Counted from the stretch's first letter, positions 16,975 through 26,236 are shown. The stretch: 33,034 bases of DNA from UA16 sp965661575 (GCA_965661575.1 CBFIEJ010000023.1:1-33034), one strand, 5' to 3'. The notes: generated by a model not told the origin, from the letters alone. Numbers and translations are program-made.

Positions 16975-18321
16975 TTGTTGATCCCAGAAATCATCCAGAA
17001 AAAGCGGGATGGCCATCAGCTTTCCGATGCAAACATTCGCCAGTTCATCGAGGGTGTAACCTCCAATGAGGTTACCGATGCACAAATTGCTGCCTTTTCG
17101 ATGGCGGCTTACTTCCAGGATTTTAGCACCAAAGAACGCACGGCGCTTACCCTATCAATGCGTGACTCTGGGCAAGTGATCGATTGGAGTGCTGCGGACC
17201 TCAAGGGGCCTATTATCGATAAACACTCCACTGGCGGTGTTGGGGATACTGTCTCTTTTTTGTTGGCACCGTTGCTTGCAGCCTGCGGTGGTTTTGTTCC
17301 GATGATTGCAGGCAGAGGATTGGCACATACTGGAGGTACAATTGATAAGCTGGAGTCGATACCAGGGTACAATACAGGACATGAGATTGCCCATTTCAAA
17401 CGGATTGTTGCCGAGACGGGTATGGCCATTGTGGGGCAAACATCTTCACTTGCCCCAGCAGATCAACGCATGTACGCCACACGCGATGTCACTGCAACCG
17501 TTGAGCAATATGGTCTGATCACGGCGAGCATATTGTCGAAAAAGTTGGCCGCAGGATTGGACTCGTTGGTGATGGACATCAAGGTTGGCAACGGAGCTTT
17601 CATGTCGAATACAGATGTTGCATGGGAACTAGCGAAGTCACTTTGTTCAGTTGGAACAGCGGCTGGAATGCCCACTACGGCGCTGCTTACAGACATGAAC
17701 CAGCCCCTCGCCAATACAGCCGGCAATGCGCTAGAAATAGCAGAGGCCATCGGGTTTTTGAAGGGGACATTGGAATCGAAAAGACTTCGTGAAGTGACTT
17801 GGGGATTGGCTACTCAGAACCTTGTCCTTTCTGGTTTGGCTCCGGACGCTGAGTCTGCTCATATTGCTTTAGATGACGCGCTTCGTTCGGGCCGTGCAGC
17901 TGAGATTTTTGAGCGTTCAATACATGGAATGGGAGGAGCTGCAGACGTTCTCACCTCTTTCGAGCGCTCAGGTGCAAAAGCGCCTATCATTCGCCCTCTC
18001 GTTGCGCCTGAATCCTGGAATGGAAAGATCGTGCGCCATGTGAATACGCGTCAATTGGGATTAGCGGTCGTAGCGCTGGGTGGAGGTCGCACGTATGCCG
18101 GGCAAATCATTGATCATGCCGTTGGTTGCTCCGACTGGATTCGTCCGGGTGAGGTCTGTGAATCTCAAAAACCTCTTGCTGTCATTCATGCTCGGGATGA
18201 ATCTGGTTTCAAAGCTGCTGCTCAGCGTATCCTTGAATCCATTGCTGTAGGAGAAGAGTCGGGCTTCAATGAAGCAGACGTCATCATCAAACAATTTAAA
18301 GTTCCTGGTACCAATGGTTAA
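16975..18321 (+). CDS. deoA: Thymidine/pyrimidine-nucleoside phosphorylase
   Basis: The cytoplasmic enzyme splits pyrimidine (deoxy)nucleosides with phosphate into base and (deoxy)ribose-1-phosphate. The protein has 448 residues. No ATG fits: the frame opens with TTG at 16975 or 16978 (LLIPEIIQKKRDG), and the next residues match the DeoA/Pdp N-terminus, so a TTG start is likely. The phosphate-binding KHSTGGVGDTVS starts at residue 83. SKKLAAGLDSLVMDIKVGNGAFM, which holds the catalytic and cation-site Lys/Asp, and the C-terminal barrel-sandwich domain are present. The length fits the family of about 440. The 22-bp gap to nupC contains the palindromes AAACGTTT and ACACGTGT. The last eight bases overlap the nitroreductase start, so translation is probably coupled. 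Confidence 0.93.
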   Translation: MLIPEIIQKKRDGHQLSDANIRQFIEGVTSNEVTDAQIAAFSMAAYFQDFSTKERTALTLSMRDSGQVIDWSAADLKGPIIDKHSTGGVGDTVSFLLAPLLAACGGFVPMIAGRGLAHTGGTIDKLESIPGYNTGHEIAHFKRIVAETGMAIVGQTSSLAPADQRMYATRDVTATVEQYGLITASILSKKLAAGLDSLVMDIKVGNGAFMSNTDVAWELAKSLCSVGTAAGMPTTALLTDMNQPLANTAGNALEIAEAIGFLKGTLESKRLREVTWGLATQNLVLSGLAPDAESAHIALDDALRSGRAAEIFERSIHGMGGAADVLTSFERSGAKAPIIRPLVAPESWNGKIVRHVNTRQLGLAVVALGGGRTYAGQIIDHAVGCSDWIRPGEVCESQKPLAVIHARDESGFKAAAQRILESIAVGEESGFNEADVIIKQFKVPGTNG

Positions 18322-19093
18322 GGTCAAAGTTTTTGATTCCACTGAAGCACGAAATTCCAAACGCAAACCGCTGGAGGCGCCAACCACAGACGCAAAAGCC
18401 TTTTATGAGGTCGTTGAATCTAGAAGAAGTGTTCGCATTTATACGGACGATCCTGTGCCAGAAGAGACGATGCGACGTGCCATGGACGCAGCCTTGCTGG
18501 CACCAAGTTCGAGTAACCTCCAAGTCTGGGAGATCCATTGGGTGCGCACTGAGGACAAGAAAGCGAAGTTAGCTGAGTATTGTCTCGGTCAGCCAGCGGC
18601 TGTCACGGCCCAAGAGATCGTAGTGTTTGTTGCCCGTCCAGATCGCTGGAAAGCGAACAACGCTCACATGTTGAGTATCCTCAAGGCCAATCCGGAGGCA
18701 CCGGCAAAAGCGCTTCAGTATTTCGGTACGATCACGAAGTTGGTTTACAATCAGGGACCGTTTGGGCTTTTTCGACCTTTTAAGTATCTCTGGTTAGCCA
18801 TGAGAGGTCTCAACAAGCCAACGCCTCGGGAGCCAATTCACCTTGGTCAAATGGCGACTTGGGCGCACAAAACAACGGCGCTTGCTGCTGAAAATTTCAT
18901 GCTTGCCGTGCGCGCGGAGGGTTTCGATTCCTGTCCCATGGAGGGGTTGGATTCCAAGCGAGTCAAGCAGCTTTTAGGACTGCCGCGTCGTGCCGGTATC
19001 ACGATGGCAGTGTCGGTTGGAAAGCGCGCGGAAGGGGGCATTTACGGTCCGCGATTTCGCTTTGACTCAGCGCGGGCAATACACGAACACTAA
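18314..19093 (+). CDS. Nitroreductase-family FMN oxidoreductase
   Basis: The protein has 259 residues from the ATG at 18314, which overlaps the deoA stop by eight bases; an upstream open start at 18269 would add 15 residues lying wholly inside deoA and is not needed. The N-terminal FYEVVESRRSVRIYTDDPVPEE with ALLAPSSSNLQVWEIHWV is the FMN-binding signature of the nitroreductase fold, and the C-terminal region has AWAHKTTALAAENFMLAVRAEGFDSCPMEG and RRAGITMAVSVG. Such homodimeric flavoproteins use NAD(P)H to reduce nitro compounds, quinones or other acceptors, but the natural substrate here is unknown. Its position after deoA looks like operon membership rather than a clear functional link. An insertion around GPFGLFRPFKYLWLAMRGLN makes it longer than the shortest family members. 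Confidence 0.85.
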   Translation: MVKVKVFDSTEARNSKRKPLEAPTTDAKAFYEVVESRRSVRIYTDDPVPEETMRRAMDAALLAPSSSNLQVWEIHWVRTEDKKAKLAEYCLGQPAAVTAQEIVVFVARPDRWKANNAHMLSILKANPEAPAKALQYFGTITKLVYNQGPFGLFRPFKYLWLAMRGLNKPTPREPIHLGQMATWAHKTTALAAENFMLAVRAEGFDSCPMEGLDSKRVKQLLGLPRRAGITMAVSVGKRAEGGIYGPRFRFDSARAIHEH

Positions 19094-19105
19094 ACACAAT
19101 TAAAA

Positions 19106-19867
19106 ATGGAGTGGATTGAATTGATTTCAACGCTACTGATGTTGGTCGCACTCGAAGCAGTGCTCGGAATTGACAACTTACTATACATCGCCATTGAATC
19201 CGGGCGTGTGGAAGTGTCGGAACGCAAACGCGTGCAACGATTTGGCATCATCGGTGCGGTAGTGATGCGATTGGTTTTATTGCTTGTCCTTGTTCAGTTG
19301 ATTGCACTTTTTCAGTCTTCAATTTTTTCTATTCACTGGGATCCATTCATTTCAGGCGAATTCAACGGGCACAGTTTGATTGCCATGCTCGGTGGCGCTT
19401 TCATCGTTTACACCGCTATTAAGGAAGTCTGGCACATGCTGGCGGGTGATTTGAATCATGCTTCCACCGAAGGCAAGAAGAAAAAAGCCAGTTCAGCGAT
19501 CATGGCCATCGTTCTCATGAATGTGGTTTTTTCGTTTGATTCTGTGCTCACAGCCATTGCCCTCACAGACTCGATGCTGGTGATGATTACAAGCATTGTA
19601 ATCAGTGGATTGGTGATGCTTGCATTGGCCAATCGCGTAGCGGCCTTTTTACAAAAAAACCGAGCCTATGAAGTGCTCGGTTTATTTATTCTGCTTCTTG
19701 TGGGGGTGATGTTACTCTCCGAAGGAGGACATTTAGCACACCTCACCTTGTTTGGCGGAGAAGTACATGCGCTAAACAAAACAACCTTTTATTTCTCGGT
19801 GACTGTTTTGATCTTGGTGGACCTCGTTCAATCGAGGTATCAAAAGAGACTGGCAAAGAGGCCTTAG
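19106..19867 (+). CDS. TerC-family integral membrane protein
   Basis: The protein has 253 residues with about seven membrane helices. Both conserved acidic motifs of the TerC family are present: EAVLGIDNLLYIAIESG near residue 17 and VVFSFDSVLTAIALTD in the second half. The TerC/Alx group is tied to metal (notably Mn2+) efflux and to metallation of exported proteins; which applies here cannot be decided. A cytoplasmic basic loop (GKKKKASS) sits between the halves, and the C-terminus is basic (SRYQKRLAKRP), consistent with an inside location. It begins 12 bp after the nitroreductase stop, so it probably closes the plus-strand run that starts at cdd. Its stop is 10 bp from the asnB stop on the other strand, and no hairpin terminator is visible there. 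Confidence 0.88.
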   Translation: MEWIELISTLLMLVALEAVLGIDNLLYIAIESGRVEVSERKRVQRFGIIGAVVMRLVLLLVLVQLIALFQSSIFSIHWDPFISGEFNGHSLIAMLGGAFIVYTAIKEVWHMLAGDLNHASTEGKKKKASSAIMAIVLMNVVFSFDSVLTAIALTDSMLVMITSIVISGLVMLALANRVAAFLQKNRAYEVLGLFILLLVGVMLLSEGGHLAHLTLFGGEVHALNKTTFYFSVTVLILVDLVQSRYQKRLAKRP

Positions 19868-19877
19868 GGGCACAAGG

Positions 19878-21560
19878 TTATTTTTCTTTTTGCGTTTGAT
19901 CATAGCCGTCCTGATGCACAGAGGTCACGGCACGTCCGGATGGATCGACAACGTTCTTCAGGCTGTCGCTCCATTCCAAGGCTTTTTCGGTGCTACAAGC
20001 CACGGACTTTCCTCCGGGGATGCAGTTTGCGGCAGCAGAGCTTGAAAAGTGATTTTCGAACAGCGTTCGATAATAGTAACCTTCCTTGGTATCGGGTGGG
20101 TTGATTGGAAATCGCACGGCAGCGCGTGCAAGCTCTTCGTCGCTCACTTTTGCTTCTGCGTGATCTTTTAATCCGTCAATCCAGCCATACCCAACGCCAT
20201 CGGAGAATTGCTCCTTCTGACGCCACAAAATTTCATCTGGGATGATCCCGTCGAACGCTTCGCGTAAAATGTGTTTTTCGATTTTTCCATTTCCGCCCAT
20301 CTTGGCGGATGGATCCATGTTCATGGCATAGTCGACAAACGGCTTGTGCAAGAACGGAACACGCGTTTCGATGCCCCACGCCATCATGGATTTGTTGGCA
20401 CGAGAACAGTCATATTTGTTCAGCGCCAGCACTTTACGAACGGTTTCTTCGTGAAACTCTTTGGCGTCTGGAGCGAGGTGAAAGTACAGATAGCCTCCAA
20501 ACAATTCGTCGGCTCCTTCACCAGATAAAACCATTTTGATGCCCATCGCCTTGATCTGCCGGGCCATCAAGTACATCGGAGTGGATGCGCGAATCGTTGT
20601 GACATCATATGTTTCAATGTGTCGGATAACATCTTCAAGTGCGTCGATGCCTTCTTGAATTGTAAACGCGAGCGGATGGTGCACAGTGCCAATGTGATCG
20701 GCCACCTTTTGCGCTGCGGCAACATCAGGGCTTCCTTCTAGTCCAATGCTAAAGCTGTGGACACGGGGCCACCAAGCTTCGGTATTTCCGTCATCATCGA
20801 CTCGTTTTTTGGAGAAATTTTGAGCGACGGCAGCGATCACGCTTGAATCTAGACCACCGCTGATGAGCAAGCCATACGGCACATCGCCCATCAAATGTGT
20901 GCGGACAGATTCGGTGAGTTGGGCTCGAAGTTCGTCCTTATCAAGTTTCTGCTTTGGTGTTTTTTCCCAATCCATCCAATCCTCCTGAAAGTAGCGTGTT
21001 GGTTGACTCTCGGATGATTTCCAATAATGTCCAGGAGGAAACTCGGAAACATCTTCACAGAGGTGTTCGATCCCCTTCATTTCAGAGGCGACAAGCAATG
21101 CACCATTTTCGTCATGTCCGAAATACAGCGGAATGATGCCGATGGAATCGCGCGCAATCATCCAAGAGTTATCTCGTGGATCGAACAGGACGAATGCAAA
21201 CATGCCATTTAAGTCGTGCACGAGTTCTGCGCCTTTCTCCCGATAAAGCGCAAGAATCACTTCACAGTCGCTGCCTGTTTGGTAGGGATAATGTGAAGTT
21301 GATTTGCGGATTTTTTGGTGGTTGTAAATTTCACCGTTAACGGCCAAGGCGACCCGGTGTTCAGGGTCAATCAATGGCTGTGATCCACTTGAGACGTCCA
21401 CAATGGCGAGTCGTTCGTGAACCAGTACATAGCCATCCTGTTGATAGACTCCGGACCAGTCTGGACCGCGATGGCGTTGCAGTTTTGAAATTTCAAGCGC
21501 TTGTGATCGGGCCTTGTCGGCTGATCCTGTTGCTTCCAATAATGCGGTGATTGAGCACAT
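19878..21560 (-). CDS. asnB: Asparagine synthase, glutamine-hydrolysing
   Basis: The cytoplasmic enzyme makes asparagine from aspartate, ATP and glutamine. The protein has 560 residues, close to E. coli AsnB. The sequence begins MCSITALLE, so removal of Met exposes the Cys nucleophile of the class II glutaminase domain. That domain has RHRGPDWSG, LVHERLAIVD and VNGEIYNH. The synthetase domain carries the PP-loop LLISGGLDSSVIAA near residue 230 and SGEGADELFGGYLYFH. The region ending IPDEILWRQKEQFSDGVGYGW is also typical. The C-terminal tail (SVHQDGYDQTQKEK) is short and polar. It is a single-gene minus-strand unit, divergent from the S8 protease gene with a 96-bp gap and convergent with terC. 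Nothing suggests a link to a biosynthetic cluster, so a housekeeping role is most likely. Confidence 0.95.
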   Translation of the reverse strand: MCSITALLEATGSADKARSQALEISKLQRHRGPDWSGVYQQDGYVLVHERLAIVDVSSGSQPLIDPEHRVALAVNGEIYNHQKIRKSTSHYPYQTGSDCEVILALYREKGAELVHDLNGMFAFVLFDPRDNSWMIARDSIGIIPLYFGHDENGALLVASEMKGIEHLCEDVSEFPPGHYWKSSESQPTRYFQEDWMDWEKTPKQKLDKDELRAQLTESVRTHLMGDVPYGLLISGGLDSSVIAAVAQNFSKKRVDDDGNTEAWWPRVHSFSIGLEGSPDVAAAQKVADHIGTVHHPLAFTIQEGIDALEDVIRHIETYDVTTIRASTPMYLMARQIKAMGIKMVLSGEGADELFGGYLYFHLAPDAKEFHEETVRKVLALNKYDCSRANKSMMAWGIETRVPFLHKPFVDYAMNMDPSAKMGGNGKIEKHILREAFDGIIPDEILWRQKEQFSDGVGYGWIDGLKDHAEAKVSDEELARAAVRFPINPPDTKEGYYYRTLFENHFSSSAAANCIPGGKSVACSTEKALEWSDSLKNVVDPSGRAVTSVHQDGYDQTQKEK

Positions 21561-21632
21561 GTTCAGTAATTATTCTGACTTGGATACGCAAATGGAATCC
21601 GTAGGTTTCATCAATTGTTTGGAAAAGCGGCT

Positions 21633-21640
21633 TAATTTTG
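21633..21640 (+). promoter_or_regulatory. Bacteroidota -7-like box before the S8 protease gene
   Basis: TAATTTTG matches the TAnnTTTG -7 consensus of Bacteroidota sigma-ABfA promoters exactly and lies 16 bases before the ATG at 21657. A -33 TTG at a normal distance is not clear: the nearest TTG upstream is only 14 bases away. The leader would be about ten bases. Confidence 0.4.
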
Positions 21641-21656
21641 GAGCAACCTCAAGGAA

Positions 21657-24560
21657 ATGAAAAATCTTCTCTCTCGCAGCTGCTTAACAGCAATGCTTGT
21701 TTTGACGTTATGCCCAACAAGCGCAACGCTTTATGCTCAGATTGACGCGACCGAAACACCACACGTGCCAAATGAACTTCTGGTCATGTTGGAACCGGGA
21801 ATGACAGGAGAAAAGTTTTTTCTGGCGCTCAAAGATGAACTTGATTTTAAGGTGGTCAGTGTGCCCTCTCGATCATCTGGAATCTACCACCTCTCTGTAG
21901 ACCCAACTCAGTGGGAACAATCCATGTCACTGCTTCGCGGCAAAAGGCATGTGCGCGCAGTGCAATTGAATCACTTGGTGAGCGAACGTGAAACGGTGCC
22001 AAACGATCCAAATTACGGCCAGCAATGGCACCATGATGAAAATGGTGACCATGACATTGATTCAGACCTTGCCTGGGATGTCACAACGGGAGGCACAGCT
22101 GCAAATGGAGCGCGTATAGTCGTTGCCGTGCTCGAGGGAGGCGGTTCGAATTACAGCCATACTGACTTGATCGATAATCACTGGACCAATGATGCCGAGA
22201 TTCCTGGAAACGGAATAGATGATGACAACAACGGTTACATAGATGATTTCAACGGTTGGAATTCAGGGAACAATTCAGATAACATTGCCGCTGGTGGCCA
22301 TGGCACTTCTGTGAGTGGTATGATTGGAGCAACCGGTGATAATGGAATTGGCGGGGCCGGGGTGAACTGGGATGTGGACATCATGCAAATTGATATGGGC
22401 AATGGTCTTTCGGAGTCCAATGTGATTGCGGCTTACGAGTACCCCAAGGTGATGCGTGATATCTACAATGCGAGTGGCGGAACAGAAGGGGCATTTGTGG
22501 TTGCTACCAATGCTTCGTGGGGAATAGATCAAGCAAACCCAGCCAATTATCCCATTTGGTGTGCTTATTATGACGAGCTCGGTGCTTCAGGTATTTTGAA
22601 TTGCGGGGCTACCACCAATTCAGCCTTGAATGTCGATGTGGTGGGCGATATGCCGACTGCGTGCAGTTCGAATTATATGGTTTCCGTAACGGCTACAAAT
22701 GATAATGACGTGCGGACTTTCAGTGGTTACGGTGTGACCACCATTGATCTTGGAGCGCCTGGTGATCAGGTCTATTTGCCTAGTGGCTCAAGCGGTTACG
22801 GCAATACCAGCGGAACATCGTTTGCTAGCCCATGCGTAGCCGGCGCAATTGGTTTGGTTTACAGCGTCCCTTGCCCGGATTTGGCAGTGCTTTCTTATTC
22901 CAACCCTCAAGCTGCGGCGGATATGGTTCTGAGTTACATCTACGATGGAGTTGACTTGGTTCCAAATCTCATTACAGAAGTTGTGACAGGAGGGCGATTG
23001 AACGTCTCAAACTCGGTCAATCTCGCATTGGAAGCTTGTGGACCGGTGGAATGTGATCTCTTGAGTTTCACAGCGAGCCCCGAGTGTTCGTACAATGCTG
23101 ATTTGGATGTGGTGGAAACGCTCGTTGCTTTGGATGTGGAATTCTCCAGTTTTCTCTGTGAAGCACAAATCTTGTGCTACCGCGACACCATGGATTCGGA
23201 ATGGACGTGCGGCTTTGCAGAAGACTTAGGAGTTCAGCTTCAAAATGGCGTTACTGCGATTTTCGGTGGCCTCGAATCGAACACGGCCTATCAGTTGTAT
23301 TTTGTTTCCGATACGCTCGCTAGCGACACCTTGCTTTTTACAACCCCAGATTGTTCTGCTGAAGTTCCAGGTTGCACGGATGCCACGGCCCTCAATTATG
23401 AAGAGGATGCTACCATTGATGACGGCTCATGTGAGTTTCCATGTGAAGATGTTACTTTGACCATTACGACCGATTGCTGGCCCCAAGAATTGGGCTGGAG
23501 CATCGTCGACGATTCTGGAGAGGAATTCTTTGGGGTGACCGCTGACACTTATGATGAAGATGATGAAGGCGCAGTGTACGTGTGGGAAGGATGCGTTCCG
23601 CACGGTTGCCACGTCCTCACGTTGACCGATTCATACGGAGATGGTATGTTCGGTAGTCAATGGCCAAGTTGCGATTTGGACGGAAATTATGTGCTCGCGA
23701 CGGTGACTGGAGAGGTCATTGTGGCTATGGGAGATCCGGATTATGGTGATGGAATAGATCACGCTTTTTGCGTGCCTGTGGTGGTGGGTTGCGTGGAGGA
23801 ATCGGCCTGTAACTTCAACCCTGAGGCCAATGCAGATGACGGTTCTTGTTTCAGTCCTGGTGATGCCTGCGATGATGAAAATGTCGAAACGGTTTTGGAC
23901 GTGATAGGAACGGACTGCTTGTGCGCTGGCGTTGCAGCAGTTGAAGGATGCACAGACCTCGAAGCGTGCAATTTCACAACAGAATCTAACGTCGATGACG
24001 GTTCTTGTTTTTACGTGGCAACAGGAGAAATAACCGGTCCGCAAAATCCAACGGCAGGTACGACTTCCAATTATTCATACAATGGAATTGCTTCAAATTC
24101 ATACGAATGGACGGTTTCCAATGGCACCATCATTGGTGAGTCAATGGGGTTGGGACTTCTTGAAATTGAAGTTGCATGGGATCTGGAAATCGGAGGTCAG
24201 ACGGCATCTGTTCAGGTCGAGGAAGTGGAGTTTTCCCTCGAGTGCACCGGGACGGTGGCGCTGGACTTGGACGTTCTAGTCAATGGCATTGGCGAACTGG
24301 AATCTGCGGGAATGCAGCTTTACCCGAATCCGGCCAGTGACATCGTGCGGGTTGAAGGTTTGTTGGGTTGGTCCAATCGAGGACAAATCCAATGCATCAA
24401 TGCATTGGGGCAGGTAGTGAAAATGCAGACTTTCCGATCCGTCGAGAGGATTGCGTTGCCAGTGAATGAATTACCCAATGGCATTTACCTCATTCGACTG
24501 GTCGATGCCTCAATGAACGAAAAGCAGCCGGTTCAGGCGAGCGTTCTCATTCAGCGCTAA
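21657..24560 (+). CDS. Secreted S8 (subtilisin-like) protease with Cys repeats and T9SS type A tail
   Basis: The protein has 967 residues. A signal peptide ends near TLYA|QID. A short inhibitor-like or pro-region (about 30-115) is followed by the S8 catalytic domain (about 125-455). The His motif GGHGTSVSG has His215, the Ser motif GTSFASPCVAG has Ser388, and an oxyanion Asn285 lies in ATNASWG. The position of the catalytic Asp, normally VAVIDTGV, reads VVAVLEGGG with Glu160, so activity may be altered. EIPGNGIDDDNNGYIDDFNGW is typical of the Bacteroidota family. The C-terminal half has CxDxxACN...DDGSC repeats near 572, 715 and 765, a GWSIVDDSGEE...DYGDGIDHAFC domain, and the final LYPNPASD...NGIYLIRL type A sorting domain, so export by T9SS is expected. 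It stands alone on the plus strand and abuts the convergent methyltransferase gene with no gap. Confidence 0.9.
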   Translation: MKNLLSRSCLTAMLVLTLCPTSATLYAQIDATETPHVPNELLVMLEPGMTGEKFFLALKDELDFKVVSVPSRSSGIYHLSVDPTQWEQSMSLLRGKRHVRAVQLNHLVSERETVPNDPNYGQQWHHDENGDHDIDSDLAWDVTTGGTAANGARIVVAVLEGGGSNYSHTDLIDNHWTNDAEIPGNGIDDDNNGYIDDFNGWNSGNNSDNIAAGGHGTSVSGMIGATGDNGIGGAGVNWDVDIMQIDMGNGLSESNVIAAYEYPKVMRDIYNASGGTEGAFVVATNASWGIDQANPANYPIWCAYYDELGASGILNCGATTNSALNVDVVGDMPTACSSNYMVSVTATNDNDVRTFSGYGVTTIDLGAPGDQVYLPSGSSGYGNTSGTSFASPCVAGAIGLVYSVPCPDLAVLSYSNPQAAADMVLSYIYDGVDLVPNLITEVVTGGRLNVSNSVNLALEACGPVECDLLSFTASPECSYNADLDVVETLVALDVEFSSFLCEAQILCYRDTMDSEWTCGFAEDLGVQLQNGVTAIFGGLESNTAYQLYFVSDTLASDTLLFTTPDCSAEVPGCTDATALNYEEDATIDDGSCEFPCEDVTLTITTDCWPQELGWSIVDDSGEEFFGVTADTYDEDDEGAVYVWEGCVPHGCHVLTLTDSYGDGMFGSQWPSCDLDGNYVLATVTGEVIVAMGDPDYGDGIDHAFCVPVVVGCVEESACNFNPEANADDGSCFSPGDACDDENVETVLDVIGTDCLCAGVAAVEGCTDLEACNFTTESNVDDGSCFYVATGEITGPQNPTAGTTSNYSYNGIASNSYEWTVSNGTIIGESMGLGLLEIEVAWDLEIGGQTASVQVEEVEFSLECTGTVALDLDVLVNGIGELESAGMQLYPNPASDIVRVEGLLGWSNRGQIQCINALGQVVKMQTFRSVERIALPVNELPNGIYLIRLVDASMNEKQPVQASVLIQR

Positions 24561-25433
24561 TCAACCGTTGATTTGGAGCCAAAAGGAGCCTCCATGGGGC
24601 TCTACGCCGATTGTATTGGGATGGTTCCAGATAGGGGCAAGGATGGTGCTCATTTCTGGCTGTTCACTGGCCCAGAAAGCTGGAAACAAGGGTTTGTATC
24701 GTTTCGGATTACTCACAATGGCCATGGCCAACATGTATTGTTCGGAATAGGCGCGATCACACATTTCTTGCGGATAATCCCACGGCAAATAAATGTCATG
24801 GATTTGCACAATGACGCCATCAGCCAATTTCGGTAGCCATTCCAAGAAAAAGACGGTCGCATCCGAATTCGGCAACACGCGGTGGCTGTTGTCAATGAAG
24901 AGCATGTCGCCGGCTTCCAAAGACCGAAGCAGTTCATCGGCATTGAGTGACTCAAATGGCTCGCGAATGATGACCTGTGAAAGTTGATCGATTTCTGCCC
25001 TTGGGAAAGGATCGATGCTTGTAATTTCGGTCAACGGACTGTGCTGTGATTTGGCAGCGGCGGCAACAAGGGTCGAGTTGCCCGAGCCAACTTCTACGTA
25101 TCGCTTGGGTTGAAATTCGCTGACAAAGGCAAACAATGCCGCCATATCAAGCCCGGGCAAGTAGCCGTTGTTCCAACCTGGCATGAGCGCGTTGGTCTCG
25201 TTACTGCGTTTTTTAAACTGAACCAAATCAGTCTCATAAGATCGAATCAATTCAGCCTTAAGCCTGAAGTCTTGGGCTTGGGAGTGGAGCAGTTTGTTGA
25301 TTTCAGAAAGACCTGTATCCGAAGCTGGTGCATGACGAGGGCGGAATTCAACCGGGTAATCCAAATGAACACTTTGCCATTTGGAGGAGAGGAATCGCTT
25401 CCAACTTTTGATCTTTGACACCATTGAACTCAT
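24561..25433 (-). CDS. Class I SAM-dependent methyltransferase
   Basis: The protein has 290 residues. The Rossmann core has motif I at RYVEVGSGNSTLVAAAA (near residue 112), then ITSIDPFPRAEID and LEAGDMLFIDNSHRV, and a later VIVQIHDIYLPWDYP. This layout resembles the Methyltransf_24 group, whose members often act on sugars or small molecules. The substrate is unknown. The N-terminal 90 residues are helical and charged and lack a signal peptide. It starts 7 bp after the acyltransferase stop and so is the last gene of the prolyl oligopeptidase - rluA - plsC - methyltransferase run. Its stop codon directly abuts the stop of the convergent protease gene (24560/24561), leaving no space for a terminator. 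Confidence 0.82.
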   Translation of the reverse strand: MSSMVSKIKSWKRFLSSKWQSVHLDYPVEFRPRHAPASDTGLSEINKLLHSQAQDFRLKAELIRSYETDLVQFKKRSNETNALMPGWNNGYLPGLDMAALFAFVSEFQPKRYVEVGSGNSTLVAAAAKSQHSPLTEITSIDPFPRAEIDQLSQVIIREPFESLNADELLRSLEAGDMLFIDNSHRVLPNSDATVFFLEWLPKLADGVIVQIHDIYLPWDYPQEMCDRAYSEQYMLAMAIVSNPKRYKPLFPAFWASEQPEMSTILAPIWNHPNTIGVEPHGGSFWLQING

Positions 25434-25440
25434 GACTTCT

Positions 25441-26181
25441 TTAGCTGTCCCATTCTTTGCGCAGTTTCAACACTTCCTTTGAGGTCCATTCGTGCGCTGC
25501 TTTGAGCAGCTCACCTCCATCGCTGCCCGTGAGCGTATCTCCAATGCTTACTTTAATGTCGATGTGTCGTTTGCCGAAATGCTTCCATGCATGTGGAATG
25601 AACTTTGATTGTCCCACCCACGCGATGTTCGGGTCTTTGTACTCCAGTGCAATCGGAGTGATTGGAAATCCTCCTTCGGCGCTGATGTAAAACATGCCGG
25701 GTCGGTATTCCAATAAGTCCGGTCCCATGTGCGTAGTGCCTTCAGGAAATATGACAATTCCGAGCCCATTGCGCAATCGGTTTTTAACTGCTTTACGTGT
25801 GTTTTTCCGACTTGCAGGGTCTTTTCGGTTGACCCAAATTGTGCCAAGCAGTGATGCGCCCCACCCGATGATGGGCCAATTTTTGCTTTCACTTCTTGCG
25901 ACGAATACCACGGGATGTTTAGCCGGTACCAGCACTGCATCCACGTAGCTTCTATGGTTGCCCATGTATATGCTAGGCTCATCTGGCAATTCGCCTTGAA
26001 CTTCGACTCGGATGCCCATCAGCCGATAAACACTTCGGATGTAATGTAAAAGCACACCGTGCATGCGGATCAAATCTTTCCCTCGCATGAGTCGAAGCAA
26101 TATCAGAGCCAGCACATAGAACCAGGACATCAGTAAGAATCCAGGGATGCGAATGCAGGAACGAATAAACCTGAGAATCAT
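25441..26181 (-). CDS. plsC: 1-acyl-sn-glycerol-3-phosphate acyltransferase (PlsC family)
   Basis: This membrane enzyme transfers a second acyl chain to lysophosphatidic acid to make phosphatidic acid. The ATG at 26181 (MILRFIRSCIRIPGFLLMSW) gives 246 residues, and the first helix fits PlsC; the frame is open to 26322, but the extra 47 residues are Ser/Pro-rich and unlike the family. The HX4D motif is GNHRSYVDAV (His76, Asp81), and FPEGTTHMG lies near residue 145, with VVFVARSESKNWPIIGW between them. Related acyltransferases (for example ornithine-lipid types) share this pattern, so the acceptor is not certain. It starts 55 bp after the rluA stop and is followed 7 bp later by the methyltransferase gene. 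Confidence 0.88.
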   Translation of the reverse strand: MILRFIRSCIRIPGFLLMSWFYVLALILLRLMRGKDLIRMHGVLLHYIRSVYRLMGIRVEVQGELPDEPSIYMGNHRSYVDAVLVPAKHPVVFVARSESKNWPIIGWGASLLGTIWVNRKDPASRKNTRKAVKNRLRNGLGIVIFPEGTTHMGPDLLEYRPGMFYISAEGGFPITPIALEYKDPNIAWVGQSKFIPHAWKHFGKRHIDIKVSIGDTLTGSDGGELLKAAHEWTSKEVLKLRKEWDS

Positions 26182-26236
26182 GGAAGGATAGGACGTTTTG
26201 GGTTGGGCTTTGAATGGACGAAGATAAGGGCAAGTA

